Both the position numbers and the translations under genes were made by a program. Under the pieces are notes generated by a model. The model was not told the origin of the DNA. It searched no databases and saw nothing but the letters and a program-made list of their open reading frames with translations. A DNA stretch of 26,885 nt from Clostridiales bacterium. GTDB lineage: Bacteria; Bacillota; Clostridia; Oscillospirales; Acutalibacteraceae. Positions 5,833-12,739 of the stretch are shown here, one piece after another. The number at the start of each line of letters is the position of its first letter. The first letter of the stretch is position 1. The DNA lies in assembly GCA_019418545.1 (NCBI GenBank), contig DYBQ01000015.1:1-26885 (forward strand). Reading direction: 5' to 3'.

Positions 5833-6934
5833 CGTGGCCGTCTTTGTGTTTCCACAAAGCCTGACTATATTTTGCTACTGCCTTTGCAGCAGTGTTCTTC
5901 TTTCCACCTGCGTGTCAATAGTAGGTGTACTCCCCTTCGCGGGGATAGTCGATACAGGGTCGTCAAGATTTTTTCCTGAGGGGATAATGTTCATTTTTCC
6001 TTCGATATTTTGGGGATGTGCCATAACAAATACAGGATATCAGGTTATTTCTGACACCATACCTTCTGCCGATTTCTCGAAAAGAAAGGTTTGTTGTTTT
6101 TAAGAGGCCAATAATTTCCGTCACCTGCTCGTAAGTAAAAGAAATTACTCCGCAGCTTTTCCACTCTCTGATAGGGTACATTTCACCGGGCTGACGGTAG
6201 CGAAGCCCCTGATTGATGTCGGAAATCAGGTGGACGCTGACGCCAAATTGTCTGGCTATTTCCCCATTGAACCGGTAAGAGTATTTGAGCAGTTCAATTA
6301 TTAAACTTACATCCTCCTGTGACAGCTTGTTGGAGGAATTAGGGATCTTTCTGATGGGATAAGTTTCTTCCAGGCTGCTTCTTGATATGCCTTGGTTGAT
6401 GCGGTGAACTTGACGTTTGGAGATGGAAAACTTTTTTGCAATAGCCTTCAGGGGCACATTGGTATTTCGAAGATATGATTTAATTTGGCAGACCTCTTCA
6501 TTGGACAGCTTTGAAGATGTGCTCATTTCTCCCTTGTAATGAGGCGGTTCGCTTCCGCCGGGCAGGACATTATAACCACGCGGAGAAAGGGTGTCTAATT
6601 TCTGAATCCAGAATTTTTCCCTTTCGTCATAGTTACAGATTCCTTTTTCAAGTATTTCTACCCAAAAATGGCTGGCCCCATATTTTTTTATATCGCGGCC
6701 CAGTAGCGTATCACAGTTGCTGGGCTTACAATGGGTACGAAATCTTTTATGCACATCTGATGACTGTCCCACATACATCTTTTTATTGATGTCGTTTTTT
6801 ATTACATAGATATCTTTCTTGACGATTCCCACGGGATTAGCATGCATGAAAATGTTTAGCCTCCCCCGTTAGCATGCCCGGACGGGGCATACCCCAGTGA
6901 CAACTGGAAAAAGAACAAAACGGCACGCATTTTT
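5833..6934 (-). ncRNA. Group I self-splicing intron in nrdD (1102 nt)
   Basis: The exon upstream ends in GGT and the intron's last base is G, the usual group I borders. Near the 3' end the minus strand shows P7 (GACTAT, plus-strand 5945-5950, with ATAGTC, 5863-5868). A CCCC-GCGAA-GGGG hairpin lies between them in the P8 position, and a P9 stem-loop CTTTGTG-GAAA-CACAAAG at 5842-5859 has a GNRA loop. A short P1 is possible between exon CGGT and GCCG about 10 bases into the intron. The intron carries the endonuclease gene 5963-6847 in its interior. Phage T4 nrdD (sunY) also has a group I intron, so this host gene is a known intron target. Splicing is predicted, not shown. Confidence 0.88.
5963..6847 (-). 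CDS. GIY-YIG homing endonuclease, intron-encoded
   Basis: 294 aa. The GIY-YIG nuclease domain spans about 1-100. Visible motifs are DIYVIKN (12-18), MYVGQ (24-28), Arg35, the catalytic Glu in DEREKFWI (about 77) and GYNVLPGG (91-98). The rest is three tandem HTH-like repeats of about 55 residues, each ending in a short YPIR/YPLR motif (KKFSISKRQVHRINQG, RQFGVSVHLISDINQG and RRYGVRNNLISCICYG). These should read a long target in intronless nrdD. Such enzymes cut an intronless allele so that repair copies the intron. The start is ATG 6847, with GGGGGAGG some 13-15 bases upstream. It ends before the catalytic P7-P9 part of the intron, as expected for an ORF in a peripheral loop. Confidence 0.9.
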   Translation of the reverse strand: MHANPVGIVKKDIYVIKNDINKKMYVGQSSDVHKRFRTHCKPSNCDTLLGRDIKKYGASHFWVEILEKGICNYDEREKFWIQKLDTLSPRGYNVLPGGSEPPHYKGEMSTSSKLSNEEVCQIKSYLRNTNVPLKAIAKKFSISKRQVHRINQGISRSSLEETYPIRKIPNSSNKLSQEDVSLIIELLKYSYRFNGEIARQFGVSVHLISDINQGLRYRQPGEMYPIREWKSCGVISFTYEQVTEIIGLLKTTNLSFREIGRRYGVRNNLISCICYGTSPKYRRKNEHYPLRKKS

Positions 6935-7456
6935 ACCGGAACTGCGATTGCTTGTCCAACTGACAAACTCGCCGACAAAATCTGTATAAGTGGTGAGGTG
7001 CTGCGGGGGCTGTGCGTTAAAACTATCGATAAAATAAAGCCCGCGCCGGACAAGCTCTTCGATATCGTAAGCAAAACAATAAGGCACCTGCGTTGAGCTG
7101 GCGGCATCATGCAGATAGAAATGGCCATCATACTCGTTGTGAAGCCATTCGTCGGCAGTTTTATGGCCGTATTTTTTATTGAGCTCATAATAGATTTTGT
7201 TGAAAGCAAGCAGCTTGGAATGGGGTTTGTGCATTTCGGAAATGAGACTGCAAATATCCTTTGTTCCCACATTGGCGTTGCCGTCGATGGTGGCATCTGC
7301 TACTGTTTGCTTATCTACAAAATTGTCGATAAAATCGGTGTAGCTGAGCTGCTTTGCAGAAAAGCCGTTCAGCTCTGCAAGCTTTTCGCCGCCTGCATCC
7401 ATTTCGCGATTGAGGGATGTGGTAAAATTTCTATCCAGCTTAATATTGATATTCAT
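6935..7456 (-). CDS. nrdD: Anaerobic ribonucleoside-triphosphate reductase NrdD, exon 1
   Basis: This is the N-terminal 174 residues of NrdD, from ATG 7456 (GGAG upstream) to the codon GGT at 6937-6935. It includes DATIDGNANVGTKDI, YYELNKKYGHKTADEWL, HFYLHDAASSTQVPYC and GEFVSWTSNRSSG, all typical of the class III reductase N-terminal half. Without splicing the frame runs 21 codons into the intron (KNACRFVL...) and stops at 6869, giving a truncated product. The start lies 6 bases after nrdH, so the reductase and its redoxin are one operon. The split by itself would look like a pseudogene; the intron explains it. Confidence 0.92.
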
Positions 7457-7462
7457 ATTCTT

Positions 7463-7666
7463 TTACTCCTGTGCGTTAACCCAAGTGACTGCCTGTGTAA
7501 ATTCCATTGTGACGCCGTCCACTTCTAGCATTGGAGAGGAACGAAACCCTTTCCGGAGCATGACTTGTGTGTCGTTGCACTCCGTATAAGCCAGATGTTT
7601 TTCATTCAGCTTTTTCTGAAGCACGCGGCAGCGCGGGCAATGTGTGGAATAAAAAACAATATTCAT
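7463..7666 (-). CDS. nrdH: Glutaredoxin/NrdH-like redoxin
   Basis: 67 aa thioredoxin-fold protein. The N-terminal strand is followed by the redox motif CPRC (Cys10, Cys13). Near the C-terminus is SSPMLEVDG with the cis-Pro expected next to the active site. The start is ATG 7666 with AAGGGGG upstream. It is shorter than most glutaredoxins but normal for NrdH-type phage redoxins. It sits immediately upstream of nrdD, and together with the FTR-like protein it probably supplies or handles reducing equivalents for ribonucleotide reduction. Confidence 0.85.
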   Translation of the reverse strand: MNIVFYSTHCPRCRVLQKKLNEKHLAYTECNDTQVMLRKGFRSSPMLEVDGVTMEFTQAVTWVNAQE

Positions 7667-7677
7667 AAAATTCCCCC

Positions 7678-8040
7678 TTAAACAATGGCATTTTTCAGCC
7701 GTTCAATTTCGTAATTGAGATAGTACCGGGCTTTTTCAAGGTCTTCGACTTCCTTTTTTGTATCTTTGCGGCCGGCGCGTGCGATATATTTGACAGCGTT
7801 GCCTCGCTGGAAATTGAGCTGCCAATCGTTGATGACATCGATGACTTCGTATTTACCCATGTTGTAATGGGACGGATGCACGACACTGGACGAGTGGCTT
7901 TCATCATCGGCCTGTGTTTCCACAAGTGGAGCTTCAAGAAGTCGTTCGTATATATACCCACTCCCAATGATAGTGTTTACTTTATATGGGACTGCATCCT
8001 CCTCATTGCATTCCATTGACACGTTTATCAATTTCAACAA
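7678..8040 (-). CDS. DUF3310-type phage protein (SaV-like)
   Basis: 120 aa if it starts at TTG 8040, which has the strong SD AAAGGAGG (8057-8050) nine bases upstream. The ATG at 8016 has none and would give 112 aa. The conserved C-terminal part reads HPSHYNMGKYEVIDV, then GNAVKYIARAGRKD and LEKARYYLNYEIERL. This is the signature of the small phage family DUF3310, usually found with nucleotide metabolism genes and related to nucleotide kinase/pyrophosphohydrolase-like proteins. The biochemical role is not established. It is cotranscribed with nrdH, 11 bases upstream of it. Confidence 0.82.
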   Translation of the reverse strand: MLKLINVSMECNEEDAVPYKVNTIIGSGYIYERLLEAPLVETQADDESHSSSVVHPSHYNMGKYEVIDVINDWQLNFQRGNAVKYIARAGRKDTKKEVEDLEKARYYLNYEIERLKNAIV

Positions 8041-8081
8041 CTTTATCTTCCTCCTTTCTTTTTTAGTATGTCTAGGGTGTG

Positions 8082-8840
8082 TTATGCAGTTTGCTTCCCA
8101 ACAATCAATTCGGAATACGGCAGTGTTTGAATCCAGTCGCAGAAGGCATGCCACTCATCGAGCTTATGATCCCTACGAGACTTATAAATATTGGCCAGCA
8201 CCTCATAGTTCAGCATGACCGTCCGGCGCTGGTTGTACGAGTTTGGGAGGAGTTGAATCATCTGCCACCAGTATTTTTTGTCTTTGGTTTCAAGGTACAT
8301 AAACCGGTGATGATTTAAAATATCACATATAATTTGTAAGGCCTCTCTGGATGTATAGCAGAAATTATCGTCTCCAGTGTCGGAGCATCCGTATGTAAGC
8401 TGATCCTCTAACGAATAATCGTCAAACAAATGTTCACACGAAAAATCTTCCAGCGTAAACTCCTTCGCCGCAATCTTATGCATCGTCGAGCAAGAGTTCG
8501 CAACTGTCCCGATTTTGTACGTGTCATACTCAGACCACCAGTACATTGGCGCCGTAATATCCACATACACGGTAATCATCCGCATGAACTTCCGGTGATC
8601 CGTCCCAGCATTCCGCAGCCGCATCATCAGGTCAAGGTCGTTGGGACCGATTTGAATACCATCAGGAAGATTTCCATTATCGCAAATCATACCTTCTCCA
8701 ACTCTATGTTCACAAGAGTCATTACAGTGTGCAACATCACACATAAAGCTATCACTCTTCTCCCAAGAGTTCATCGGATTCCGCATCCCACGGATCGCTG
8801 CCTCCCAGCCGAAGGTTTCAAGATGCTCTATGCGTATCAT
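8082..8840 (-). CDS. Conserved phage protein of unknown function
   Basis: 252 aa. Distinctive stretches are GMRNPMNSWEKSDS (19-32), several Cys/His in SFMCDVAHCNDSCEHR (31-46), and a central helical block with TAPMYWWSEYDTYKIG and ANSCSTMHK. The order (bulky aromatic helix, then a Ser/Arg-rich helix) reminded me of flavin-dependent thymidylate synthase ThyX, which would fit beside dut and nrd genes. The ThyX motif RHRxxS is not present, so no function is assigned. The start is ATG 8840; GGAG lies 13 bases upstream, which is long. It overlaps the upstream 60-aa gene by 23 bases. Confidence 0.75.
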   Translation of the reverse strand: MIRIEHLETFGWEAAIRGMRNPMNSWEKSDSFMCDVAHCNDSCEHRVGEGMICDNGNLPDGIQIGPNDLDLMMRLRNAGTDHRKFMRMITVYVDITAPMYWWSEYDTYKIGTVANSCSTMHKIAAKEFTLEDFSCEHLFDDYSLEDQLTYGCSDTGDDNFCYTSREALQIICDILNHHRFMYLETKDKKYWWQMIQLLPNSYNQRRTVMLNYEVLANIYKSRRDHKLDEWHAFCDWIQTLPYSELIVGKQTA

Positions 8841-9000
8841 TTTGGGGCTTTAACTCCTTTCCATGATAGTAATTTTCAAGGCGCGCCGGTGGGACGTGAT
8901 AGGACGTGCATGGGCCGCACTCGATGTCATAACGGCGGATGCAGCGTTCCGCCTCCCATGCGCCGCGCTCTTTTCTGTTTTGTTCTCTGCTTGTATGAAT
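8818..9000 (-). CDS. Small Cys-containing protein with apparent ATT start
   Basis: 60 aa in a frame with no ATG, GTG or TTG. The frame is open from the ATT at 9000-8998, which follows GGGGTGA and 6 spacer bases. Composition and codon use look coding: WEAERCIRRYDIECGPC and SYHVPPARLENYYHGKEL. Cys20 and CGPC (28-31) could bind metal or form disulfides. The two other frames here give only low-complexity or short products. It fills the otherwise empty 8841-9006 gap and overlaps the next gene by 23 bases. Function unknown; the call depends on accepting an ATT start. Confidence 0.5.
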   Translation of the reverse strand: MHTSREQNRKERGAWEAERCIRRYDIECGPCTSYHVPPARLENYYHGKELKPQNDTHRAS

Positions 9001-9006
9001 AGCCCT

Positions 9007-9213
9007 TCACCCCTGTTTCCACTGTTTATAATCAAATACGGGGATATGGGATTTTGCTTTGAGAGTAAGGCTCATATCTTCTTCCACCTTATAGATTTGA
9101 TATTTCCCTGTAACGGGATTGTGTGTGATGATATGCGAGGGTGTTTTTGCACCCTCGGCATAATCTGACTCAACAATAGTTTCATTCTTCGGGAGTTTGA
9201 ACTTCTGGGCCAT
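9007..9213 (-). CDS. Small hypothetical phage protein
   Basis: 68 aa from ATG 9213 with GGAG 7 bases upstream. Soluble and mixed charge (KFKLPKNETIVESDY, then THNPVTGKYQIYKVEEDM and a C-terminal FDYKQWKQG), with no membrane segment or known motif. Its start overlaps the end of the preceding gene by 32 bases, which suggests translational coupling. Function not recognised. Confidence 0.65.
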   Translation of the reverse strand: MAQKFKLPKNETIVESDYAEGAKTPSHIITHNPVTGKYQIYKVEEDMSLTLKAKSHIPVFDYKQWKQG

Positions 9214-9478
9214 GTGCAGTCTCCTTTATTTGCAGGGAGGCATCTTCTGCAGCAAGCTTTTTGCGCGCAGTCTCGTTTTTAGCGAGACTGGTTTTGCAGA
9301 AGGAATTGATTTTACCGAGAGTGAGCGCCGGGTTTTCACGCTTGGACTTCCCTGTTGAAATCATGTTGCAAACAACGCCGGCGACGGCCGAAGCACCGGT
9401 GACAATGCCGATGCTTCGGATGCTGTTAAACTTTTGCTTAAACAGAGCTTCCAGCTCTTGGTTTTGTTCATCTGTCAT
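9182..9478 (-). CDS. Small hypothetical phage protein
   Basis: 98 aa from ATG 9478, with GAGGTG 7 bases upstream. An acidic helical N-terminus (DEQNQELEALFKQKF) is followed by a Gly/Ala-rich hydrophobic stretch at about 23-40 (IGIVTGASAVAGVV) that may be a short membrane or packed helix. The tail is a charged, Lys/Glu-rich helix. No family is recognised. It overlaps the downstream 68-aa gene by 32 bases. Confidence 0.65.
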   Translation of the reverse strand: MTDEQNQELEALFKQKFNSIRSIGIVTGASAVAGVVCNMISTGKSKRENPALTLGKINSFCKTSLAKNETARKKLAAEDASLQIKETAHGPEVQTPEE

Positions 9479-9507
9479 ATTGTGGCACCTCTTTTAAAAG
9501 CCTGATT

Positions 9508-10591
9508 TTATTCATCGTATTGGATGAGAAAAAGGGGGTCTACCGCCTTGAAACTTTGTCCGCCATCTTGTGCACGGAACACGATGCCCTCACGCAGCGT
9601 ATCTCCGATGGCGCTTTGCCCGTGCGCATGCATAACGGAGGACCTCATCCACAGTATCTGGCAGCACAAAGCTCTCATTTAAGACAGGCACAAATTGCAG
9701 GCCGTGCGCCTCACATATCTGTTTCGCCTCTATTGACCCAAGGCGTCCGTTCGGATAAATGAGATTGAACACATACAAATCCGGCTTCGAAACCTTATAC
9801 TTATTGCCCTGTACATTGGGGGCGATGCACTCGCCCTGGATGCATACCCAATCATGTTTTCCTATCAGCTTTTTTAAGACATCTTCAACCCCGTATCGCT
9901 CTGAGACAGACCAGTAGGATGAATTGTCTTTTTTGAAAAGCCGCAGATTCCGAGAACAGACCATGTACTCGTATGTATCGGGAAGCAAAAATCGCTTGCG
10001 CTTTACTAAAGCAAATGTGCCGGACTGGCCATCTATTTTTTCGGTTGCGACAAACGGCATTTTGTTTTCCAGTACAGACGGAATATTCTGTATTCTGATT
10101 TCATCAGTCTTTTTTATGAAGCTTGGGAACCCTTTCCCAGCGCGACGGTCTTTTCGATATACCAACTGACGGAACCAGGAAAGCTGCATTAGGAATTTGG
10201 GGTATTGCCTGAAGCTTTGGCGGGCGTTTGAAACGGCCGGCTCTTTGTCCATGGTGGGCTCGTACTGCTTGACGCCAAGGATTTGCGTAACATCATCCCC
10301 AAGCTGGTAATGGCCTTGTGGCAGTATGGAAAGCGGAAAGCAAATTCCCTGAGAGACCACTCCGGCCATTTTCATGGTTTTAATGCGGAAGCCCTTACTG
10401 CGCAGAAACTCAAATTCTGGTTTCTCAGGAAGGACAGAATCTATTTCACAATAGACGCACAAATCGCCGGGTGTATAATCTTTCTTCTGGACGATAACGC
10501 TCCAGCCATCCACAGTAGCAAGAGCAATGCGGTCTTTCCCCGCGATGGGCTGGATGCCGCTGATTTGTTTGATGCTTGCAAGTGTTCGCAA
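9508..10591 (-). pseudogene. RNA ligase (DraRnl-like), C-terminus lost by a 4-bp frameshift
   Basis: The gene starts at TTG 10591 with AGGAGG upstream. An N-terminal OB/tRNA-binding-like domain (about 1-60, DGWSVIVQKKDYTPGDLC) precedes a nucleotidyltransferase domain. The domain has the lysine-adenylation motif EKIDG (Lys185), SRNLRLF, IQGE (251-254) and DLYVFNLIYP, as in ATP-dependent RNA ligases that seal nicked RNA. The intact frame stops at 9590 after 333 residues. The next frame continues REGIVFRAQDGGQSFKAV to a stop at 9508; this contains the missing ligase motif V region. A tandem GCATGCAT at 9626-9633 sits at the junction. Removing one GCAT restores RYAHGQSAIGDTLREGIVFR and a 359-aa protein. 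The ligase is therefore inactive here, unless the repeat is phase-variable or a sequencing error. Confidence 0.85.
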
Positions 10592-10610
10592 AAAAAGCCT
10601 CCTTTTGCTT

Positions 10611-11045
10611 TTAATTTATTCTGTGCCATATGTTAACAGCGAGAGAAGGGCCGATATTGTTGTGCCCCGCCCCGCCGCCGGACAAGCCTGTTCGAAAGCT
10701 CAAATTTCCTACGCCAGCGGTATATTGTGAGCTGTTGTTCTGAATGGGCGAACCCCACTTGGTGCTCGTGCTTGCGTCATACATGGGCGAACGGCCATTG
10801 ATGGATTGATGGTCGTGAGCGGGGAGCTCTTGCGTGCTTAGAACATGCTCGGCTTCGCCAAACTGCGAGCCTATTTCATGTGTTTGCCCCGCTTGCCGTA
10901 AAGCAAGATTCTCCGAAATTTTTTCCCAAGTGCCTGAGAAGACCGCGCCCGGTTCGAAATTTGGGTCTGTGGTAAAAAAGAAACTGCCCGGCGGATATAA
11001 CATGTCTGAAATAGTATACAAGCTGAAACTTGGAATTTGAAACAT
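10611..11045 (-). CDS. Tail fibre / collar-domain protein
   Basis: 144 aa. It has the layout of short tail-collar or fibre-tip proteins: YPPGSFFFTTDPNFEPGAVF and FSGTWEKISENLALRQAG near the start, GEAEHVLSTQELPAHDH in the middle, and a Gly/His/Asn-rich end GLSGGGAGHNNIGPSLAVNI with the terminal WHRIN. These proteins form the receptor-facing part of phage tails. The Gly/Ser/Asn-rich region around 83-110 fits a fibrous, exposed segment. The start is ATG 11045 with AGGTG 7 bases upstream. It is unusual to find this between an RNA ligase and a methylase rather than with structural genes. Confidence 0.8.
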   Translation of the reverse strand: MFQIPSFSLYTISDMLYPPGSFFFTTDPNFEPGAVFSGTWEKISENLALRQAGQTHEIGSQFGEAEHVLSTQELPAHDHQSINGRSPMYDASTSTKWGSPIQNNSSQYTAGVGNLSFRTGLSGGGAGHNNIGPSLAVNIWHRIN

Positions 11046-11102
11046 GAGTATACACCTACTTTGCAGAATTATACTTAAAAAAAGAGAAAATGAACTTGTT
11101 GT

Positions 11103-11333
11103 TTATGGCTGCGTCTTTTGTGCAATAACGCATATTCCATTTAAAAAGGATAAATCCAAGTCCGTACAAGTGACTACTGCTTTACTTCCTTCATTATGAA
11201 CAGACATGTTCTCTCTAATGTGCATCATCATTTGATCCCTTGCCTTTGCATCTTCGGGCGAAGGATGAATGTATTGTTGCAAGATTTCTATCATTGCATT
11301 GCGAGAGATGCTATATTCTTCTTGAATCAACAT
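11103..11333 (-). CDS. Small hypothetical protein of the tail cassette
   Basis: 76 aa from ATG 11333, chosen because AAAAAAGGAG lies 9 bases upstream; the longer frame to 11375 has no ribosome site. A helical protein (SISRNAMIEILQQYIHPS, AKARDQMMMHIRENMSVH) with a C-terminal strand region. No family is recognised. It lies between two tail-associated genes and may be a chaperone or accessory for the fibre, which is inference from position only. Confidence 0.6.
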   Translation of the reverse strand: MLIQEEYSISRNAMIEILQQYIHPSPEDAKARDQMMMHIRENMSVHNEGSKAVVTCTDLDLSFLNGICVIAQKTQP

Positions 11334-11403
11334 ATAGCTGGACTCCTTTTTTGAAAAAAGATTCTTAAGAAACATCCATTTGTTTCTTGTAGCATACTTT
11401 TCA

Positions 11404-11775
11404 TTATCTGTAATAAATGTACAAGGTAAAATTCGCGTCTGTCATCATACTCTCATGCCCCACACGTGCATTATTCACGGTAATTTGTGTTTTTGATATC
11501 ATAAGATCAGCGTGCCCCCCATAGAAATTGGATTCTCTAAATCCGATAAACATTACATCGGACACCGAAAACCATGTGGGAGAATCTTTTAAATGAATAT
11601 AGGGTATCGAGATTCCCATTGTAGCAGTGCGTCTTTCAGTGAATTGGACAAAGATATTCAGCTCTGAAAATTTCTCTGGCAACGCGGTAGCGCTCAGATT
11701 CCCTTTCGTTCCGTTTATTGCTTTCCACAGCTTCCAGGGGCGTGCCCCTTGTGCCGTCACAAACGCATTACCCAA
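11404..11775 (-). CDS. Tail-associated protein
   Basis: 123 aa. The SD GAGGAGG abuts the GTG at 11784, so the TTG at 11775, eight bases after the SD, is the likely start. The protein is rich in beta-forming and aromatic residues, with LWKAINGTKGNLSATALPE early and NFTLYIYYR at the end, as in phage fibre-tip or appendage proteins. The second poly-G leader ORF (11768-11857) ends 8 bases inside this gene, so its translation is probably coupled to that leader. Function inferred from context. Confidence 0.6.
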   Translation of the reverse strand: MGNAFVTAQGARPWKLWKAINGTKGNLSATALPEKFSELNIFVQFTERRTATMGISIPYIHLKDSPTWFSVSDVMFIGFRESNFYGGHADLMISKTQITVNNARVGHESMMTDANFTLYIYYR

Positions 11776-11857
11776 TGAGGCCACCTCCTCTCTGTTTGTG
11801 CAGGCTGCTATTTAATAGGGAACGCAGCCCCCCCCCATTTACATTTTTTACCATCAT
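11768..11857 (-). CDS. Poly-G leader peptide A (29 aa)
   Basis: It starts at ATG 11857, 12 bases after GGAGG, encodes MMVKNVNGGGLRS... and contains a run of nine G (plus-strand C at 11828-11836). With nine G the frame passes a stop-containing frame, crosses the SD of the next gene and ends at TAA 11770-11768, just inside that gene. The DNA is about 70 percent alike to leader B at 12250-12303 from the SD to the CACAAA block, so the two are duplicated. The tract position and stop suggest translational coupling. Confidence 0.45.
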   Translation of the reverse strand: MMVKNVNGGGLRSLLNSSLHKQRGGGLIG

Positions 11858-11877
11858 CGTTTTGTACAACCTCCGAA

Positions 11878-12222
11878 CTAATATATTGCTATAATTTCCA
11901 TTGGTTTTGCCCAAGCGTTGTTTTCTGCGGCGGCGTTGGCCGCCGCACCAAATGTCACACCATCCGCTGCAATCGTTACACTGCGCACGGCCAAGCCAGT
12001 GATATAGATAGGGGGTGCCACATAATTTACGATTCCAGTAATGCTGCCCGTAGCTCCAGGCTTATTATGCAGCAATATCGTCCCTAAATTTGATGTTATG
12101 GCAATCGCTGTATAGCCATCCAAATTTATAGCGATTTTTTGTGGGGAAAAATCTTCGCTTGGCGCAGGATTTTGCCATAGCAATTTTGCTTTTCTAGCGG
12201 CAGGCACAGCAAAGCTATTCAT
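11878..12222 (-). CDS. Tail-associated protein, paralogue of the 12317-12670 gene
   Basis: 114 aa from ATG 12222 with AAGGAGG upstream. It shares the N-terminal signature LLWQNPAPSEDFSPQ with LLWANPAPTSDFAEQ of the next gene upstream. The rest is a beta-rich sandwich-like sequence ending in KPMEIIAIY, which mirrors IPMKILGIKL of its paralogue. Proteins of this pattern commonly sit beside tail fibre genes in clostridial prophages, so a role in the distal tail is likely but not shown. It is preceded by poly-G leader B, which is out of the coupling frame here. Confidence 0.6.
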   Translation of the reverse strand: MNSFAVPAARKAKLLWQNPAPSEDFSPQKIAINLDGYTAIAITSNLGTILLHNKPGATGSITGIVNYVAPPIYITGLAVRSVTIAADGVTFGAAANAAAENNAWAKPMEIIAIY

Positions 12223-12249
12223 TTTATTGTGCCTCCTTTGTGCAAGCTG

Positions 12250-12303
12250 TCACCCGCTAGGGTGTCCAGCCCCCCCCCCGTTACCATTTTTTAACATTAG
12301 CAT
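12250..12303 (-). CDS. Poly-G leader peptide B (17 aa, off frame)
   Basis: It starts at ATG 12303, nine bases after AGGAGG, and encodes MLMLKNGNGGGAGHPSG. It contains ten G (plus-strand C at 12270-12279) and stops early at TGA. With nine G, as in leader A, it would read LDTLAGDSLHKGGTIK and stop at a TGA overlapping the ATG of the gene at 12222. A small hairpin CACCC-TAGC-GGGTG lies at 12251-12264. Confidence 0.45.
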   Translation of the reverse strand: MLMLKNGNGGGAGHPSG

Positions 12304-12316
12304 TTTGCATAACCTC

Positions 12317-12670
12317 CTATAACTTAATTCCCAAAATTTTCATAGGAATCATTCGGGAATCGTCTGCATTTCCACGAATGAATGCATCATAAAAATACAC
12401 CCCGTTCTTAATCGGAGTAAACAATCTTCCACATACTGCTGTTTCGCCTACAATATGGGAAACTATTATGCCACCAGTCTCTTTGCAGAAACAATAAGAT
12501 AGCGGCTGATTTAGTGTACTCGGTGTGTGCAATGCAAACACCAACAAAAACATATTGTACTTGTCATACTCCTCAATAATTACATCTTGCTCTGCAAAAT
12601 CAGATGTAGGTGCAGGGTTTGCCCACAGCAGTTCAAGCCCTTTCTGTTGGCCGTTTGAAAATCCCAGCAT
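12317..12670 (-). CDS. Tail-associated protein, paralogue of the 11878-12222 gene
   Basis: 117 aa from ATG 12670, with AAGGGGAAG upstream. It begins LGFSNGQQKGLELLWANPAP and ends RMIPMKILGIKL, matching the start and end of its downstream paralogue, with a divergent beta-rich middle (VFALHTPSTLNQPLSYCFC). This looks like a duplicated receptor-region module in which the core has diverged. It is the first gene of the tail cassette. No enzymatic motif is seen. Confidence 0.6.
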   Translation of the reverse strand: MLGFSNGQQKGLELLWANPAPTSDFAEQDVIIEEYDKYNMFLLVFALHTPSTLNQPLSYCFCKETGGIIVSHIVGETAVCGRLFTPIKNGVYFYDAFIRGNADDSRMIPMKILGIKL

Positions 12671-12696
12671 TTGATTCTTCCCCTTTCGTTCTTGTC

Positions 12697-12725
12697 GCCC
12701 GCCAGTATTCCGATGCGGGCTTTTT
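12697..12725 (+). terminator. Hairpin with T run, plus strand, at the edge of the tail cassette
   Basis: GCCCGC (12697-12702) pairs with GCGGGC (12715-12720), followed by TTTTT on the plus strand. It points against the phage transcripts. It may block antisense reading or be a boundary of the inserted tail cassette. Confidence 0.45.
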
Positions 12726-12739
12726 GTACAGTTTAACGT

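Noticed and set aside
5050..5979. Long plus-strand open frame (309 codons) opposite nrdD
   Set aside because: It is in register with the nrdD codons on the other strand; no SD or family motif. It is a shadow frame.
4432..7456. nrdD as a pseudogene broken by an insertion
   Set aside because: Removing 5833-6934 exactly restores the frame and a conserved block, with group I borders, P7 and P9 present. An intron explains the break better than decay.
11821..12303. Poly-C/G tracts as assembly artefacts only
   Set aside because: Sequencing error in length is possible, but the two tracts lie in a duplicated leader with matching SD and coding context, so they were kept as real features.
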